Positions 29,180 through 38,449 of a stretch of 64,000 nucleotides of DNA are shown piece after piece. Origin of the DNA: Vibrio sp. RE88 (GTDB lineage Bacteria > Pseudomonadota > Gammaproteobacteria > Enterobacterales > Vibrionaceae); the NCBI RefSeq assembly GCF_013113835.1, contig NZ_VTYQ01000006.1:248001-312000 (forward strand). The letters are read 5' to 3'. The translations under genes were made by a program, and so were the position numbers. The notes below the pieces were generated by a model, which was not told the DNA's origin, ran no database searches, and was given only the letters and a program-made list of their open reading frames with translations. How positions within the stretch are numbered: the first letter of the stretch is position 1; every line of letters starts with the position of its first letter.

Positions 29180-30496
29180 GTGTCTACCACCAAGTTTGCA
29201 CCAATCGTTGCTCTACTCGTCTTTCTCCATAGCTATGCTGTTGGCCAAACACTTGAACAAGCCGTCGCTCTCACGCTAGCGAACAACCCTGAAATTAAGA
29301 GTTCATTCAACGAATACAGAAGTGCAGTAAAACAAGCAGACGCTTCCGAGGGCGCTTATCTGCCATCATTAGATTTGGATGCTGGTATTGGCTATGAAGG
29401 TATCAACCCTGCAGATTCAACCGGGCAAGATGATACAGACCTGACCAGAAAAGAAGCCACTTTGAGTTTGACTCAATTGCTTTGGGATGGTAACGCCACC
29501 ATCAATGACATGAGTAGGACCGCTGCAGAAGCCGAATCTATTAGGCTACAACTCCTAGCCGATGCGTCTGATATCGCTCTTCAAGTGACCAATATATACT
29601 TAGAGTCGATCAAGGCCACTGAAGTGCTAACATTATCTGAGAACAACCTAGCCGTACACAAAGATATATACCGAGATATTAAAAGACGCGCAGAGTCCGG
29701 GATAGGCTCCACAGCCGACGTCTCTCAGGTAGAAGCAAGGCTTGCCAAAGCACACGGCAACCTCTTGGCGGCGCAAAACAACCTTATTGACACTCACACT
29801 CAGTTCCGACGCCTTGTCGGGCAGCAACCTCTTGGGTTGATATACCCAAGGGCAGACGAATCCAAACTTCCTCTCACCCTAGAAGACGCCATCAATATTG
29901 CGTTCGAGCGGCACCCTGTCATACAAGTCTCTAAAGCCGATGTCGACTCCGCCCGCTATCAATACAAACAGTCAAAAGGCAACTACTACCCTACTTTATC
30001 TGTCGAAGCGAGCCAGACGTGGCGCGACGATGCTGGAGGTGATGTGGGCAGTAGCAACGAATCTCTGGCAATGTTAAGGCTAAGATACAACTTGTATAAC
30101 GGCGGCTCTGATAGTGATTTGTCAGAGAGAGCCGCGTACCAGCTCAATAAAGCTAAAGACCTGAGAGACAACTCCTATCGCCAAGTGGAAGAGAGCCTAC
30201 GCTTATCTTGGAGCGCGCTTGACTTAACATTACAGCAAAAAAACTTTCTCGCCGACCATGTCGATTCAGCGTCTGCAACGGTCATTGCCTACGAAAAGCA
30301 GTACCGTATCGGTCAAAGAACATTACTTGATCTCCTCAATACGGAGAATGAACTTTTCGAAGCGCGTAAAGATTATTTAGACGCCCATTATTCAGAGCAA
30401 TACGCCAAGTATAGAGTCATGAATGCGACCGGAAACTTACTGAACGCTTTGCTTGTTGATGTCCCTAAAGAGTGGACTGAAAAGGTGGAGTACTGA
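29180..30496 (+). CDS. TolC/LapE-family outer membrane channel
   Basis: The 438-residue protein is a TolC-family outer membrane factor. It has a signal peptide (VSTTKFAPIVALLVFLHSYAVG) and the internally repeated OEP pattern, seen in AVALTLANNPEIKSSFNEYR, AINIAFERHPVIQVSKADVDSA and, near the end, YRIGQRTLLDLLNTENELFEAR. The GTG at 29180 has AAGGAGG five bases upstream and is chosen over the ATG 24 bp earlier. Next to a LapA-type module and an OmpA-like gene, it looks like the LapE outer membrane part of a type I secretion locus, but no ABC transporter or adaptor gene is present here. Confidence 0.9.
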   Translation: MSTTKFAPIVALLVFLHSYAVGQTLEQAVALTLANNPEIKSSFNEYRSAVKQADASEGAYLPSLDLDAGIGYEGINPADSTGQDDTDLTRKEATLSLTQLLWDGNATINDMSRTAAEAESIRLQLLADASDIALQVTNIYLESIKATEVLTLSENNLAVHKDIYRDIKRRAESGIGSTADVSQVEARLAKAHGNLLAAQNNLIDTHTQFRRLVGQQPLGLIYPRADESKLPLTLEDAINIAFERHPVIQVSKADVDSARYQYKQSKGNYYPTLSVEASQTWRDDAGGDVGSSNESLAMLRLRYNLYNGGSDSDLSERAAYQLNKAKDLRDNSYRQVEESLRLSWSALDLTLQQKNFLADHVDSASATVIAYEKQYRIGQRTLLDLLNTENELFEARKDYLDAHYSEQYAKYRVMNATGNLLNALLVDVPKEWTEKVEY

Positions 30497-30498
30497 TT

Positions 30499-31116
30499 AT
30501 GAAACGCACAATCCTTTATTCTTTACCATTTTTAGGCGCTTCATTGGCTTTTCCCGTCCTCGCTTATGATGATCAGTACGAATACATTCAAACGCCAGAT
30601 GCCGAACAAATTTCTGATTTAACCGATGATGATCGGGATGGCGTCGTCAACGCGCGGGATCTCTGCCCAGACACACCAATAGGTGCTCAAATCGATAACG
30701 ATGGCTGTAGTTTGGAAGTCACCAGAGAGGAAGAGCGTCAGCTAAGGATTTTATTTGCCAATGATTCTTATGATGTAAGCCCTGTGTTCTCAGATCAAAT
30801 CAGAGCGATGGCGGACTTTATGGATACGTACCGCTCCGCTTCAATAGAAATCCAAGGCTATGCAAGCAAAACAGGTAATCCTGATTACAACGTAGCGCTG
30901 TCAAAGAAACGTGCGGTCTCTGTAGAGGATCAGCTACTTTCATATGGTATCGACCCTGAGAGAGTGACTATCGTTGGCTTTGGGGCCACCCATTTGGAAT
31001 CTACTGGCCACGACGAAACGGACCACGCGCTTAATCGTAGAGTAACAGCAACGGTCGTCGGCTTAACAGAGACGGTCGTTGAAGAGTGGACCATATTTTC
31101 TGCCATAGACCGATAA
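30499..31116 (+). CDS. OmpA-family peptidoglycan-associated protein
   Basis: The 205-residue protein has a signal peptide (MKRTILYSLPFLGASLAFPVLA). A short calcium-binding thrombospondin-3-like stretch follows (DDDRDGVVNARDLCPDTP, residues about 42-59) with a cysteine pair, and then an OmpA C-terminal domain (about 80-190). The peptidoglycan-binding residues are in the block IEIQGYASKTGNPDYNVALS and RAVSVEDQLLSYGIDPERV. It starts two bases after the TolC-like stop, so the two form an operon. Type I secretion loci of large adhesins in vibrios often include such a gene. Confidence 0.92.
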   Translation: MKRTILYSLPFLGASLAFPVLAYDDQYEYIQTPDAEQISDLTDDDRDGVVNARDLCPDTPIGAQIDNDGCSLEVTREEERQLRILFANDSYDVSPVFSDQIRAMADFMDTYRSASIEIQGYASKTGNPDYNVALSKKRAVSVEDQLLSYGIDPERVTIVGFGATHLESTGHDETDHALNRRVTATVVGLTETVVEEWTIFSAIDR

Positions 31117-31129
31117 TCTAGCCAATAGA

Positions 31130-31163
31130 AAAAGCCCCGATGTTTTCACATCGGGGCTTTGCT
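31130..31163. terminator. Bidirectional terminator between OmpA-like gene and nhaA
   Basis: A 12-bp stem AAAGCCCCGATG / CATCGGGGCTTT (31131-31142 and 31149-31160) is flanked by A- and T-rich ends between convergent genes. Confidence 0.93.
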
Positions 31164-31178
31164 TTGTTTGTCTCAAAC

Positions 31179-32360
31179 TTAGTGGTTTGCTTCGGTCGCT
31201 GGCTTATCTGCCAGCACTGTCTTTTTTGGTAAAGAAATGTGCAGTAGCACGTAACCTATGACCGCTGCTGTCGTCGAGCCCATCAGGATGCCCAATCTCG
31301 CATAGGTATCAAACTCGGCGTTAACCGGACCGAAGGCCAGTGAGGAGATGAAGATCGACATGGTAAAGCCGATACCACACAACACCGAGACTGCGAAAAT
31401 ATGTCTGAAGGTAATCCCTTCTGGCAATTTAGCGACACCTGACTTAACCGCAACCCAGCTAAAGCTGAAGATTCCTAGAGGCTTACCGATCAGCAGACCT
31501 AGTGCAATACCCAGTGGCAGCATCGAAGTCAGCCCTTCCATCGAAATCCCTTCAAGAGAGATACCTGCGTTGGCAAACGCAAACACTGGAAGAATACCAA
31601 AAGCAACGTATGGGTGCAGTGCGTGTTCCATGTGCTTCAGCGGAGAACCTTCACCTTTGTTTCCTTTTAGAGGAATCGCAAAACCTATCACCACACCAGC
31701 TAAGGTCGCGTGCACTCCCGATTTCAGAACTGCGAACCAGAGTATCGCGCCTACTATCATATAGGGGAGCAATTTGGTGACCTTCTTCGAGTTGAGCATG
31801 AACAAGGCGGCGGTCATGGCAAACCCGACGGCTAATGCCGAAGTCGACAAGTCTCCTGTGTAGAACAGTGCGATAATGACAACAACACCTAGGTCATCAA
31901 TGATTGCCAGCGCGAGTAGGAACACTTTCAGGCTGACAGGAACACGCTTACCTAGCAGCGCCATGATGCCAAGGGCAAAGGCGATGTCTGTTGCGGCAGG
32001 AATTGCCCAACCTTGAATGGCCTCAGCATTGCTGTAGTTGAATGCGACATAAACCAATGCCGGGGCTAACATACCACCAACGGCGGCAATAGCAGGGAAA
32101 ATAGCCGTTTCGCGGGATTTAAGCGCGCCTTCGAGAAGTTCACGTTTGACTTCTAAACCAATAAGAAGGAAGAACACAGCCATTAGGCCGTCATTAATCC
32201 AGTGAGATACAGACATGCCAAACACATAAGAATGCAATATTGCCTGATAAGATTCGTTCAGTGGCGTGTTGGCAATGGTCATTGCGATTGCAGCAGCGAT
32301 TACTAAGAGAATCCCCCCTGCTGACTCCATTTTGAAGAAATCGCGAATAATATCACTCAT
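31179..32360 (-). CDS. nhaA: Na+/H+ antiporter NhaA
   Basis: The 393-residue inner membrane antiporter exports Na+ in exchange for protons. Its twelve-helix fold is recognised from family blocks such as [58 protein letters not shown] and the ion-binding pair Asp-Asp in [18 protein letters not shown]. The length is that of E. coli NhaA (388). It is monocistronic, with a 254-bp upstream region. No nhaR regulator gene is adjacent. Confidence 0.97.
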   Translation of the reverse strand: MSDIIRDFFKMESAGGILLVIAAAIAMTIANTPLNESYQAILHSYVFGMSVSHWINDGLMAVFFLLIGLEVKRELLEGALKSRETAIFPAIAAVGGMLAPALVYVAFNYSNAEAIQGWAIPAATDIAFALGIMALLGKRVPVSLKVFLLALAIIDDLGVVVIIALFYTGDLSTSALAVGFAMTAALFMLNSKKVTKLLPYMIVGAILWFAVLKSGVHATLAGVVIGFAIPLKGNKGEGSPLKHMEHALHPYVAFGILPVFAFANAGISLEGISMEGLTSMLPLGIALGLLIGKPLGIFSFSWVAVKSGVAKLPEGITFRHIFAVSVLCGIGFTMSIFISSLAFGPVNAEFDTYARLGILMGSTTAAVIGYVLLHISLPKKTVLADKPATEANH

Positions 32361-32550
32361 GATATCGTCCTTTTATTTATTATGTTAATAAACGATTAAC
32401 AAAGAATAGAGTTGAGTTTATATATATCGAATCTTAAGGAAAAATCGCTTGTTTGGATGTTTAACTTCGGAATTTTCGATATAAAAACTCTAATGCAACG
32501 TTTATTCCTTACGTAAGTATAGGTAAATTCAGAGAATTACCAACACAAAC

Positions 32551-32589
32551 AAAAACGCAGCTTCTCATTTAATGAGAAACTGCGTTTTT
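32551..32589. terminator. Terminator after the AttH-like gene
   Basis: A long stem (AAAACGCAG plus TTCTCATT pairing with AATGAGAA plus TGCGTTTT) lies between the end of the minus-strand lipocalin gene and the nhaA upstream region. T runs on both sides make it bidirectional. Confidence 0.88.
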
Positions 32590-32614
32590 AGTCACTTAGC
32601 AACGCTTTTTTAAT

Positions 32615-33739
32615 TTAGTAACCTGTCAACTGCATGAAACCTTTCGCTTGATGACTGCCCGAAGTTTGAATAGGTCCCTCCCAATACGGAACAACAAACG
32701 GCAGCCAAAGCTGTTGATTAAGCACTTGAGTTGTAAGGTTAATATCGTATTCAGGGATCTTGATGTCCCACTGCAGCGGGATATGTTTGCCGTTATTAAA
32801 CAGCGTAGGTTCATGGGGTTCAATCGACATGTCTTCGGCTGACAGTGTCACTGTCTTACCATCTTTACGGGACAAGGTACCAAACAAATAAGGCAACTGT
32901 TGAGCATGCCGGTAGCGACTGATTGAGAGTGTGGTTTCGTTATCCAGATGAAGTACAAACCAGTCCCAGCCCTTTTGGCCTTCAGCCATTAAGCCACTGC
33001 CCCATTCTTTACTCATCCAAGCTTCCCCCTCGACAGGAATCAGCTTACGTGAGCCCAGTTGAAGCACACCTTTCACTTTCAGAAATGGATTGGTGAGGTT
33101 ATAGGAAGCAATCGGCAGCAAATCGTGCTTTTCAACATACCCTTTGTCACCCGGTAATACATAAGGGCCGTGAGCCATAGTTTGAAGCTGGACATTAAAG
33201 CTATCGCTTGCAGCACTTAATTGTCCGGGGAATGGCGTTTTGCCAAGCGAACGCCAAAACCAGTTATCAATCCAAATACGAAACGGGCGATTCGTCATGC
33301 CTGCCTGACCGATTCCACCTCTCGCGAGGCGCTGTTCTTTCCAGACCTTATCCTTATTGGAAACCACCATGTGAGAGATGTAGAGTTGCGGGCTTTGCCA
33401 TCCAATACCATCTCTATCGTCCATTGAGACTCGAAAGTAGCTCCACTGGATGCCATATTCTTCACCCTTTTGGTCTTTCACATTTGCGAAGAAATGCCAC
33501 CACTCATGTTGGTACTCATTATGAAAACGAAAATCCGCTGGAATCTTGACCGGGCCATTAGGCAGGACAGGCTCAAACACCTGAGTCGGCTCTGACTGCA
33601 TCACGTGACTGACGGAGCTGTTTTTCGCCGTTTGAGGCATAACGTAATATCTAAGATAAGCTGCCCAAACGATCACACCTACCACGATGAGCAATAGCAA
33701 AGCTCTCACAAGGGTTTTCGCTTGAATGGACTTCCTCAT
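32615..33739 (-). CDS. AttH/CrtC-type lipocalin-like membrane-anchored protein
   Basis: The 374-residue protein has one N-terminal membrane helix (residues about 12-29). Two lipocalin-like domains of the AttH/CrtC family follow: NEYQHEWWHFFANV (about 73-86), QWSYFRVSM, GEAWMSKEWGSGLMAEGQKG and GWDWFVLHLDNETT, with a C-terminal PYWEGP and GFMQLTGY. The catalytic function of the AttH branch is unsettled, and lipid or carotenoid-like substrates are suggested by homology only. It starts one base after the permease stop, in the same operon as an ABC transporter. Confidence 0.88.
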   Translation of the reverse strand: MRKSIQAKTLVRALLLLIVVGVIVWAAYLRYYVMPQTAKNSSVSHVMQSEPTQVFEPVLPNGPVKIPADFRFHNEYQHEWWHFFANVKDQKGEEYGIQWSYFRVSMDDRDGIGWQSPQLYISHMVVSNKDKVWKEQRLARGGIGQAGMTNRPFRIWIDNWFWRSLGKTPFPGQLSAASDSFNVQLQTMAHGPYVLPGDKGYVEKHDLLPIASYNLTNPFLKVKGVLQLGSRKLIPVEGEAWMSKEWGSGLMAEGQKGWDWFVLHLDNETTLSISRYRHAQQLPYLFGTLSRKDGKTVTLSAEDMSIEPHEPTLFNNGKHIPLQWDIKIPEYDINLTTQVLNQQLWLPFVVPYWEGPIQTSGSHQAKGFMQLTGY

Positions 33740-33740
33740 T

Positions 33741-36194
33741 TTACAACGCGTCCCTTAGTGATTTCATTGGCGTGTTTCGAATCATCCTCAATACGGGCAG
33801 TGCGCCAGCCAGCATGAGAGAGCCCATCGCCATCAAACTGGTATGAAGGTATTCTTCTGGGATTATTTGAAGCTCAAGTGTCCAGCCGAAGGATTGCTTG
33901 ATGACAATATCCACCACTAAATTAGCCAAAGCTAAGCCAAGTGGTAACGCAATTAGAATCGATATCGCACCGAAGACGAACAGTTGCAGACCGCCCATGA
34001 CAACCAATTCTTTGCCAGACATCCCTAGGCAACGCAGCAAAGAGACATGACGCTGACGGGATACCTCACCAGCGACAGTCGCAAAGAAAATACCAAATAC
34101 TGCAATGATCAATGTGATGTTGCCTAGCGTATCGGCTATAGAGAAGGTTCGGTCAAACACCCTCATCGCCTGCTTGTGAATATGGCTATTGTCGAAAATC
34201 CGTTCCGAGTTCAAACGAAATACCGACTCCATTCGCCGTTTAAGGCCAACAGAATTAACGCCATCTTTCAAAACAGTACCTAAAGCGACGGTACCGCCGC
34301 CAGCAAAGGCATACAGCCAGTTACGATGTGAAAGCAGAACTTGGTTATAGGGGTTGCCGTAATCGTAGTAGACACCAACAACCTGCCAGCCTTTGCCAAG
34401 CTTGCCAGACAAATCGATAGAGTCACCCGGGCGAATACCCAGCTTAAGTGCCATCGATTCGCTGATCATCACTCCTTTAGAATGATGTAAGTGATACCAG
34501 TAATTAGGAATGCCCAGTTTCACGGTTAGGGAATCCAATTCCCCTTCTGAGGCGCCAGTACTAACGACCTGAAGGACGCCTTTATTAGAGTTGACCTCTT
34601 TTTCCCAGCGCCACCAAACGGAATCGACTTCCGGCTGCTTAGACAACCAACCACTCATGCGAGCCGCCGCACTATTATTCGGGTAAATGTACAAATCAGC
34701 GGCTAAACGTTGGCTCAACCACTTGTCTGTTGTATCACGGAAACTGCCAACCATGGTTTCGACACCAATGTTGGCCGCCATTGCCAACATAAAGGCCATG
34801 GTCGCCACACCTCGGTAGCTCATACTGGCTGCCGCGTCAGCGAAGAACCAGCGTGTTTTCACCCATTTAAGCGAATAAGAAAGACTGTCGAACACCTTCC
34901 AGATTAAAAACGGAGTAAACAACGCGACACTCAGAAGCATCAAAGCAACAATCGCAAAACCAGATTCCTGCGTTTGCGGCGCCTGATAAATGGCAATGGC
35001 TGCCACACACAGAGCGCAAGCAAGCAAGGCTTGGATAGTAAACTCAGTACCCGCAAAGCGAACTAAAGATAAACGCGCAGTTAATCGAATCGGCTGTGAA
35101 CGCAGTAAACGTACCAAAGGCCAGGCACACGCGACAAAAGCCCCAATGACCGTCATATATAAGCTGTATATGCTGGATTTCCAGCTCCACGAGATCAACA
35201 GACCAACATTCGCGTCATACAGATCGCCCAAGCTGGCCGAAACAGCTGGAATAAGCTGATTAGCAAGTAAAATACCGAGCACGTTACCGCACAACCAGCT
35301 GACGGTGATCAACACCAAAAGCTCCAGACAGAGTGCTTTAGCCAGTTGCCAACCAGACACGCCGGTTTGACGCATCGCACCAACTAATGGTTGCCTTTGA
35401 GTCAACGACAGTGACATTGCTTGGTAAAAGATAAACAGACCGACAAGAAACGCCAGCATCCCCATTGCGCTCAAATTCATGTGGAAAGCTTGCGTCAGCG
35501 ATTCAAGCTCGGTACGCGAATTACGCATGATGCTCATGCCGTTGGGTAAGTACTCTTTTAGGCGCGCTAGCTTTTCCGGAGGTATTTCACCACAAGCAAT
35601 GACAGAGATTCCAGAGCTGCGTTCTAGCATTCTAAGCAGTGAAATATCGGCGATGATCCGAGTACCGTTCAACCTGTCTTGGGTATCAACAACAATCGGC
35701 CCAAGTTTGCTGCCATCACTCAGCGAGATGAAGTCGTTATCCTGCCATTTCATATGCGCGGCGAGATCAGAACTGACCAAAATCGGGTATGGACTGTTCA
35801 TCAATTGCAGAGAAGAGAAATCTTTCAGAATCGTTGCTGGGCGGAATTGCAACATAGCCACAGGATCGACACCAACCAGCATCAGATCCGTCCCATTGGC
35901 CATATTTACTCGTAGGCTTTCAAATGGTGCGCACTGGTTGAACCCATCGCGGCGAAGCTGAACATAGAAACCTTGAGGAATCTTATTAGTGACGTGTTTA
36001 GGGCGAATACGGTAAGGAAGAGGATTAGAAAAGAGTTTTTCACCGTGCTCGTAGCTTTGCCTCGCATGATCGTTAATGGAAGTCACACCCACTAAAAGGG
36101 ACACACCTAACGTAAGACCGAGCCAGACAAGAAGGATTTGAAAAGGGTAGCGTCTGTAGTGGCCGAGCAGTGCTTTAACTACGGGCCATAACAT
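33741..36194 (-). CDS. FtsX-like ABC transporter permease
   Basis: The 817-residue protein has an N-terminal membrane helix, a large periplasmic region and two groups of FtsX-family membrane helices. One group is around residues 235-390 and the other is at the C-terminus (VAGEVSRQRHVSLLRCLGMS and NTPMKSLRDAL). This is the MacB/LolE-like type VII layout, which works by mechanotransmission on envelope substrates. The start at 36194 (MLWPVVKALLGHYRRYPFQ) has AAGGAGG upstream. A start at 36251 would lie inside the ATPase gene and lacks support. It overlaps the ATPase stop by 20 bp. Confidence 0.9.
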   Translation of the reverse strand: MLWPVVKALLGHYRRYPFQILLVWLGLTLGVSLLVGVTSINDHARQSYEHGEKLFSNPLPYRIRPKHVTNKIPQGFYVQLRRDGFNQCAPFESLRVNMANGTDLMLVGVDPVAMLQFRPATILKDFSSLQLMNSPYPILVSSDLAAHMKWQDNDFISLSDGSKLGPIVVDTQDRLNGTRIIADISLLRMLERSSGISVIACGEIPPEKLARLKEYLPNGMSIMRNSRTELESLTQAFHMNLSAMGMLAFLVGLFIFYQAMSLSLTQRQPLVGAMRQTGVSGWQLAKALCLELLVLITVSWLCGNVLGILLANQLIPAVSASLGDLYDANVGLLISWSWKSSIYSLYMTVIGAFVACAWPLVRLLRSQPIRLTARLSLVRFAGTEFTIQALLACALCVAAIAIYQAPQTQESGFAIVALMLLSVALFTPFLIWKVFDSLSYSLKWVKTRWFFADAAASMSYRGVATMAFMLAMAANIGVETMVGSFRDTTDKWLSQRLAADLYIYPNNSAAARMSGWLSKQPEVDSVWWRWEKEVNSNKGVLQVVSTGASEGELDSLTVKLGIPNYWYHLHHSKGVMISESMALKLGIRPGDSIDLSGKLGKGWQVVGVYYDYGNPYNQVLLSHRNWLYAFAGGGTVALGTVLKDGVNSVGLKRRMESVFRLNSERIFDNSHIHKQAMRVFDRTFSIADTLGNITLIIAVFGIFFATVAGEVSRQRHVSLLRCLGMSGKELVVMGGLQLFVFGAISILIALPLGLALANLVVDIVIKQSFGWTLELQIIPEEYLHTSLMAMGSLMLAGALPVLRMIRNTPMKSLRDAL

Positions 36195-36846
36195 GAAGCT
36201 GTCCTCCTTGAAGACGCACTCGACCTTCCATGTGTTCTGCCACTCGCTCACTGTGTGTTACCAGTAATAATGTACACTCTAACTGGCGAGTCAGCGTAGT
36301 AAGAAGACGCATCACTGCTTCGGCATTTCGCTCATCAAGGCTTCCGGTTGGTTCATCGGCGAGGAGGATTTTAGGTTCCATATAAAGAGCACGGGCAATA
36401 GCTGCTCGTTGCTGCTGGCCACCCGAGACTTCTTCCGGATAGCGCCCCAGCAATGGCATTAAGTCTAATGCAGAGAGGATTTGACGCCACAGCCCCTTGT
36501 CTTCAGGGAGCCCTTTAAGCTGGCGACAAAAACGAATATTGTCTGCGACGTTGAGCGTTGGAAGTAAGTTAAATTGCTGGAAGATGAGGCCAATGTTGTT
36601 GCGACGATATGCGGTACGTTTGGTTTCCGCGATTTCATGCATAGAAAAATTCGGAAACCAAATTTCGCCAGAATCAACTGTATCCAACCCAGCGATCAAA
36701 TTCAGTAATGTACTCTTTCCTGAACCACTTTCGCCCATCAGAGCGACTTGCTCGCCTTGTTCTAATGACAACTCAGCACCTTGCAAGACAGGGTGAAATT
36801 CACCTCCATCTACATAGCCTTTACATAGGTCTGTTAGTTGAAGCAT
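36175..36846 (-). CDS. ABC transporter ATP-binding protein (LolD/MacB type)
   Basis: The 223-residue ATPase has Walker A GESGSGKST (residues about 38-46), Q-loop IFQQFNLLPTLNV, signature VSGGQQQRAAIARAL and Walker B ILLADEPTG. Its class matches the FtsX-like permease encoded directly downstream. With the AttH-like lipocalin gene this makes a three-gene operon of an ATPase, a permease and a lipid-binding-like protein, possibly moving or modifying an envelope lipid. The substrate is not shown by the sequence. Confidence 0.95.
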   Translation of the reverse strand: MLQLTDLCKGYVDGGEFHPVLQGAELSLEQGEQVALMGESGSGKSTLLNLIAGLDTVDSGEIWFPNFSMHEIAETKRTAYRRNNIGLIFQQFNLLPTLNVADNIRFCRQLKGLPEDKGLWRQILSALDLMPLLGRYPEEVSGGQQQRAAIARALYMEPKILLADEPTGSLDERNAEAVMRLLTTLTRQLECTLLLVTHSERVAEHMEGRVRLQGGQLHVMARS

Positions 36847-36969
36847 TAAAAGTCTCGCAATCGTTCAAAATTGGACTGTGAATCTACACTAAAACCACGC
36901 TGGGAGGAAGTATTTTGGATACTAGATCACAAGATATGCATCAAAACGCACCACCTGGACGATTCATGT

Positions 36970-38346
36970 CTAATTTTCGATCAAATTTTTCATCCAACGC
37001 TGTGTTTTCATCCTATACAGCGAGCCGCCCCACTTGATAACTTCTTCCGTTAAAAAGAGTAAATACACCCATTGCGGCTCCCACCCTAGGCCAATGGCCG
37101 CAAACGCCGCGAGCGGAATACCTATCAGCCATTGAGCAATCAAATCTTGGTAAAGGCAGAACTTCACATCGCCACCTGCTCGTAGTACACCGACAATCAC
37201 CATCATGGGAATTGAGCGCAAAATAATGCCAAAGCACAAAATAACCATGAACTTCTCAGCGAGAGCGCGAGTCTCATCGGTCAATGCACTAAAGGCATCG
37301 AGCACGAGTCCCTGACACAAGTACAAGATCAGTGCGACAACAATACCTACAATCAAGCTGAGTATGGTCATGCCAATCGCTTGATAATAGACTGCCTCAT
37401 AATTCTTGGCGCCGATCTGGTTGCCCACTAGTACAGCAGCGGCATTGGACATACCGATCAAGAGTGCCAAAGCGATCGATTCCACTGGCGACATAACCGA
37501 CAACGCTGCCAATCCCTGAACACCGGACTGCCCCATGATCGCGTGGTAGGCAAACAACCCACCGGCCCATGCAAGAAAGTTAAACGTGGTAGGTAAAGAA
37601 AGCTTCAGAAAGCGTACTACTCTATCCCATTGAATTACCGCTTTAAGATCTTTAACCCCAAAAGCCAGCAGGTGCTTTTTCGCGTAGATGTAGCCAAACA
37701 GTGTCACCACTTCAATCGCTCCACTTAGCACTGTAGCTATAGCTGCCCCTTTGATCCCCATGGCGGGAAAACCTAGCTTACCGAAGATAAGTACCCAGTT
37801 AAGAAAGATATTGGAAACAATACCAATACCACTGAAAAAGGTGCTGATGCCAGGTTTGTGCATTGAGCGGAGACCAACAGACATACTGGCGACACATGCG
37901 ACAGCAAACATCGTGACCGCTGTAATCACCAAATACTGGCTACCTAACTGGTTTACTTCCTGAGATTCAGTGGTCAAAGCCATGATTTCGCTCGGGAAAA
38001 GAACAAAAATCGCTACGGTGAACACAGCAAAAATCATCGATACCAGCCAAGTCAGGGCAGTACTTTCTTTGACCCCTTGACGATCAGCGGCTCCCCAATA
38101 TTGGGCGGTAAGCAAGGCTCCACCTGTCGTCACTCCCACCAGCATGATCGTCGTAACAAAGGTTGCTCTGGCCGCGACGCCCACCGCTGCGATTTCTGCT
38201 TCACCTAATTGACCAAGCATCAACACATCCACTAAACCACGGCTAGAGAACATGATGCTTTGCAACGTAATGGGTAAGGCAATGGCGATCATTCGTCGCA
38301 AAAACTCACCGCGTGTATGGAATAGAATCTGTGAGACCGTGCTCAA
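36970..38346 (-). CDS. MATE-family efflux transporter
   Basis: The 458-residue inner membrane protein has twelve predicted helices and MATE-family text in both halves: IALPITLQSIMFSSRGLVDVLMLGQLGEAEIAAV near residues 18-52 (shown in part) and SVMSPVESIALALLIGMSNAAA. It should use Na+ or H+ to export cations or drugs. The start is TTG (complement of 38344-38346), with GAGGTG five bases upstream. It is monocistronic and divergent from the SDR gene. Confidence 0.9.
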   Translation of the reverse strand: MSTVSQILFHTRGEFLRRMIAIALPITLQSIMFSSRGLVDVLMLGQLGEAEIAAVGVAARATFVTTIMLVGVTTGGALLTAQYWGAADRQGVKESTALTWLVSMIFAVFTVAIFVLFPSEIMALTTESQEVNQLGSQYLVITAVTMFAVACVASMSVGLRSMHKPGISTFFSGIGIVSNIFLNWVLIFGKLGFPAMGIKGAAIATVLSGAIEVVTLFGYIYAKKHLLAFGVKDLKAVIQWDRVVRFLKLSLPTTFNFLAWAGGLFAYHAIMGQSGVQGLAALSVMSPVESIALALLIGMSNAAAVLVGNQIGAKNYEAVYYQAIGMTILSLIVGIVVALILYLCQGLVLDAFSALTDETRALAEKFMVILCFGIILRSIPMMVIVGVLRAGGDVKFCLYQDLIAQWLIGIPLAAFAAIGLGWEPQWVYLLFLTEEVIKWGGSLYRMKTQRWMKNLIEN

Positions 38347-38449
38347 TTACTCACCTCAAACGACAACGCTATGCTAGGAAGGGAAAAAATGTATCGTTTA
38401 TTATATGATCAGCCTTGCGCATAAACCATATTATTAATAGGGGGTCGAG

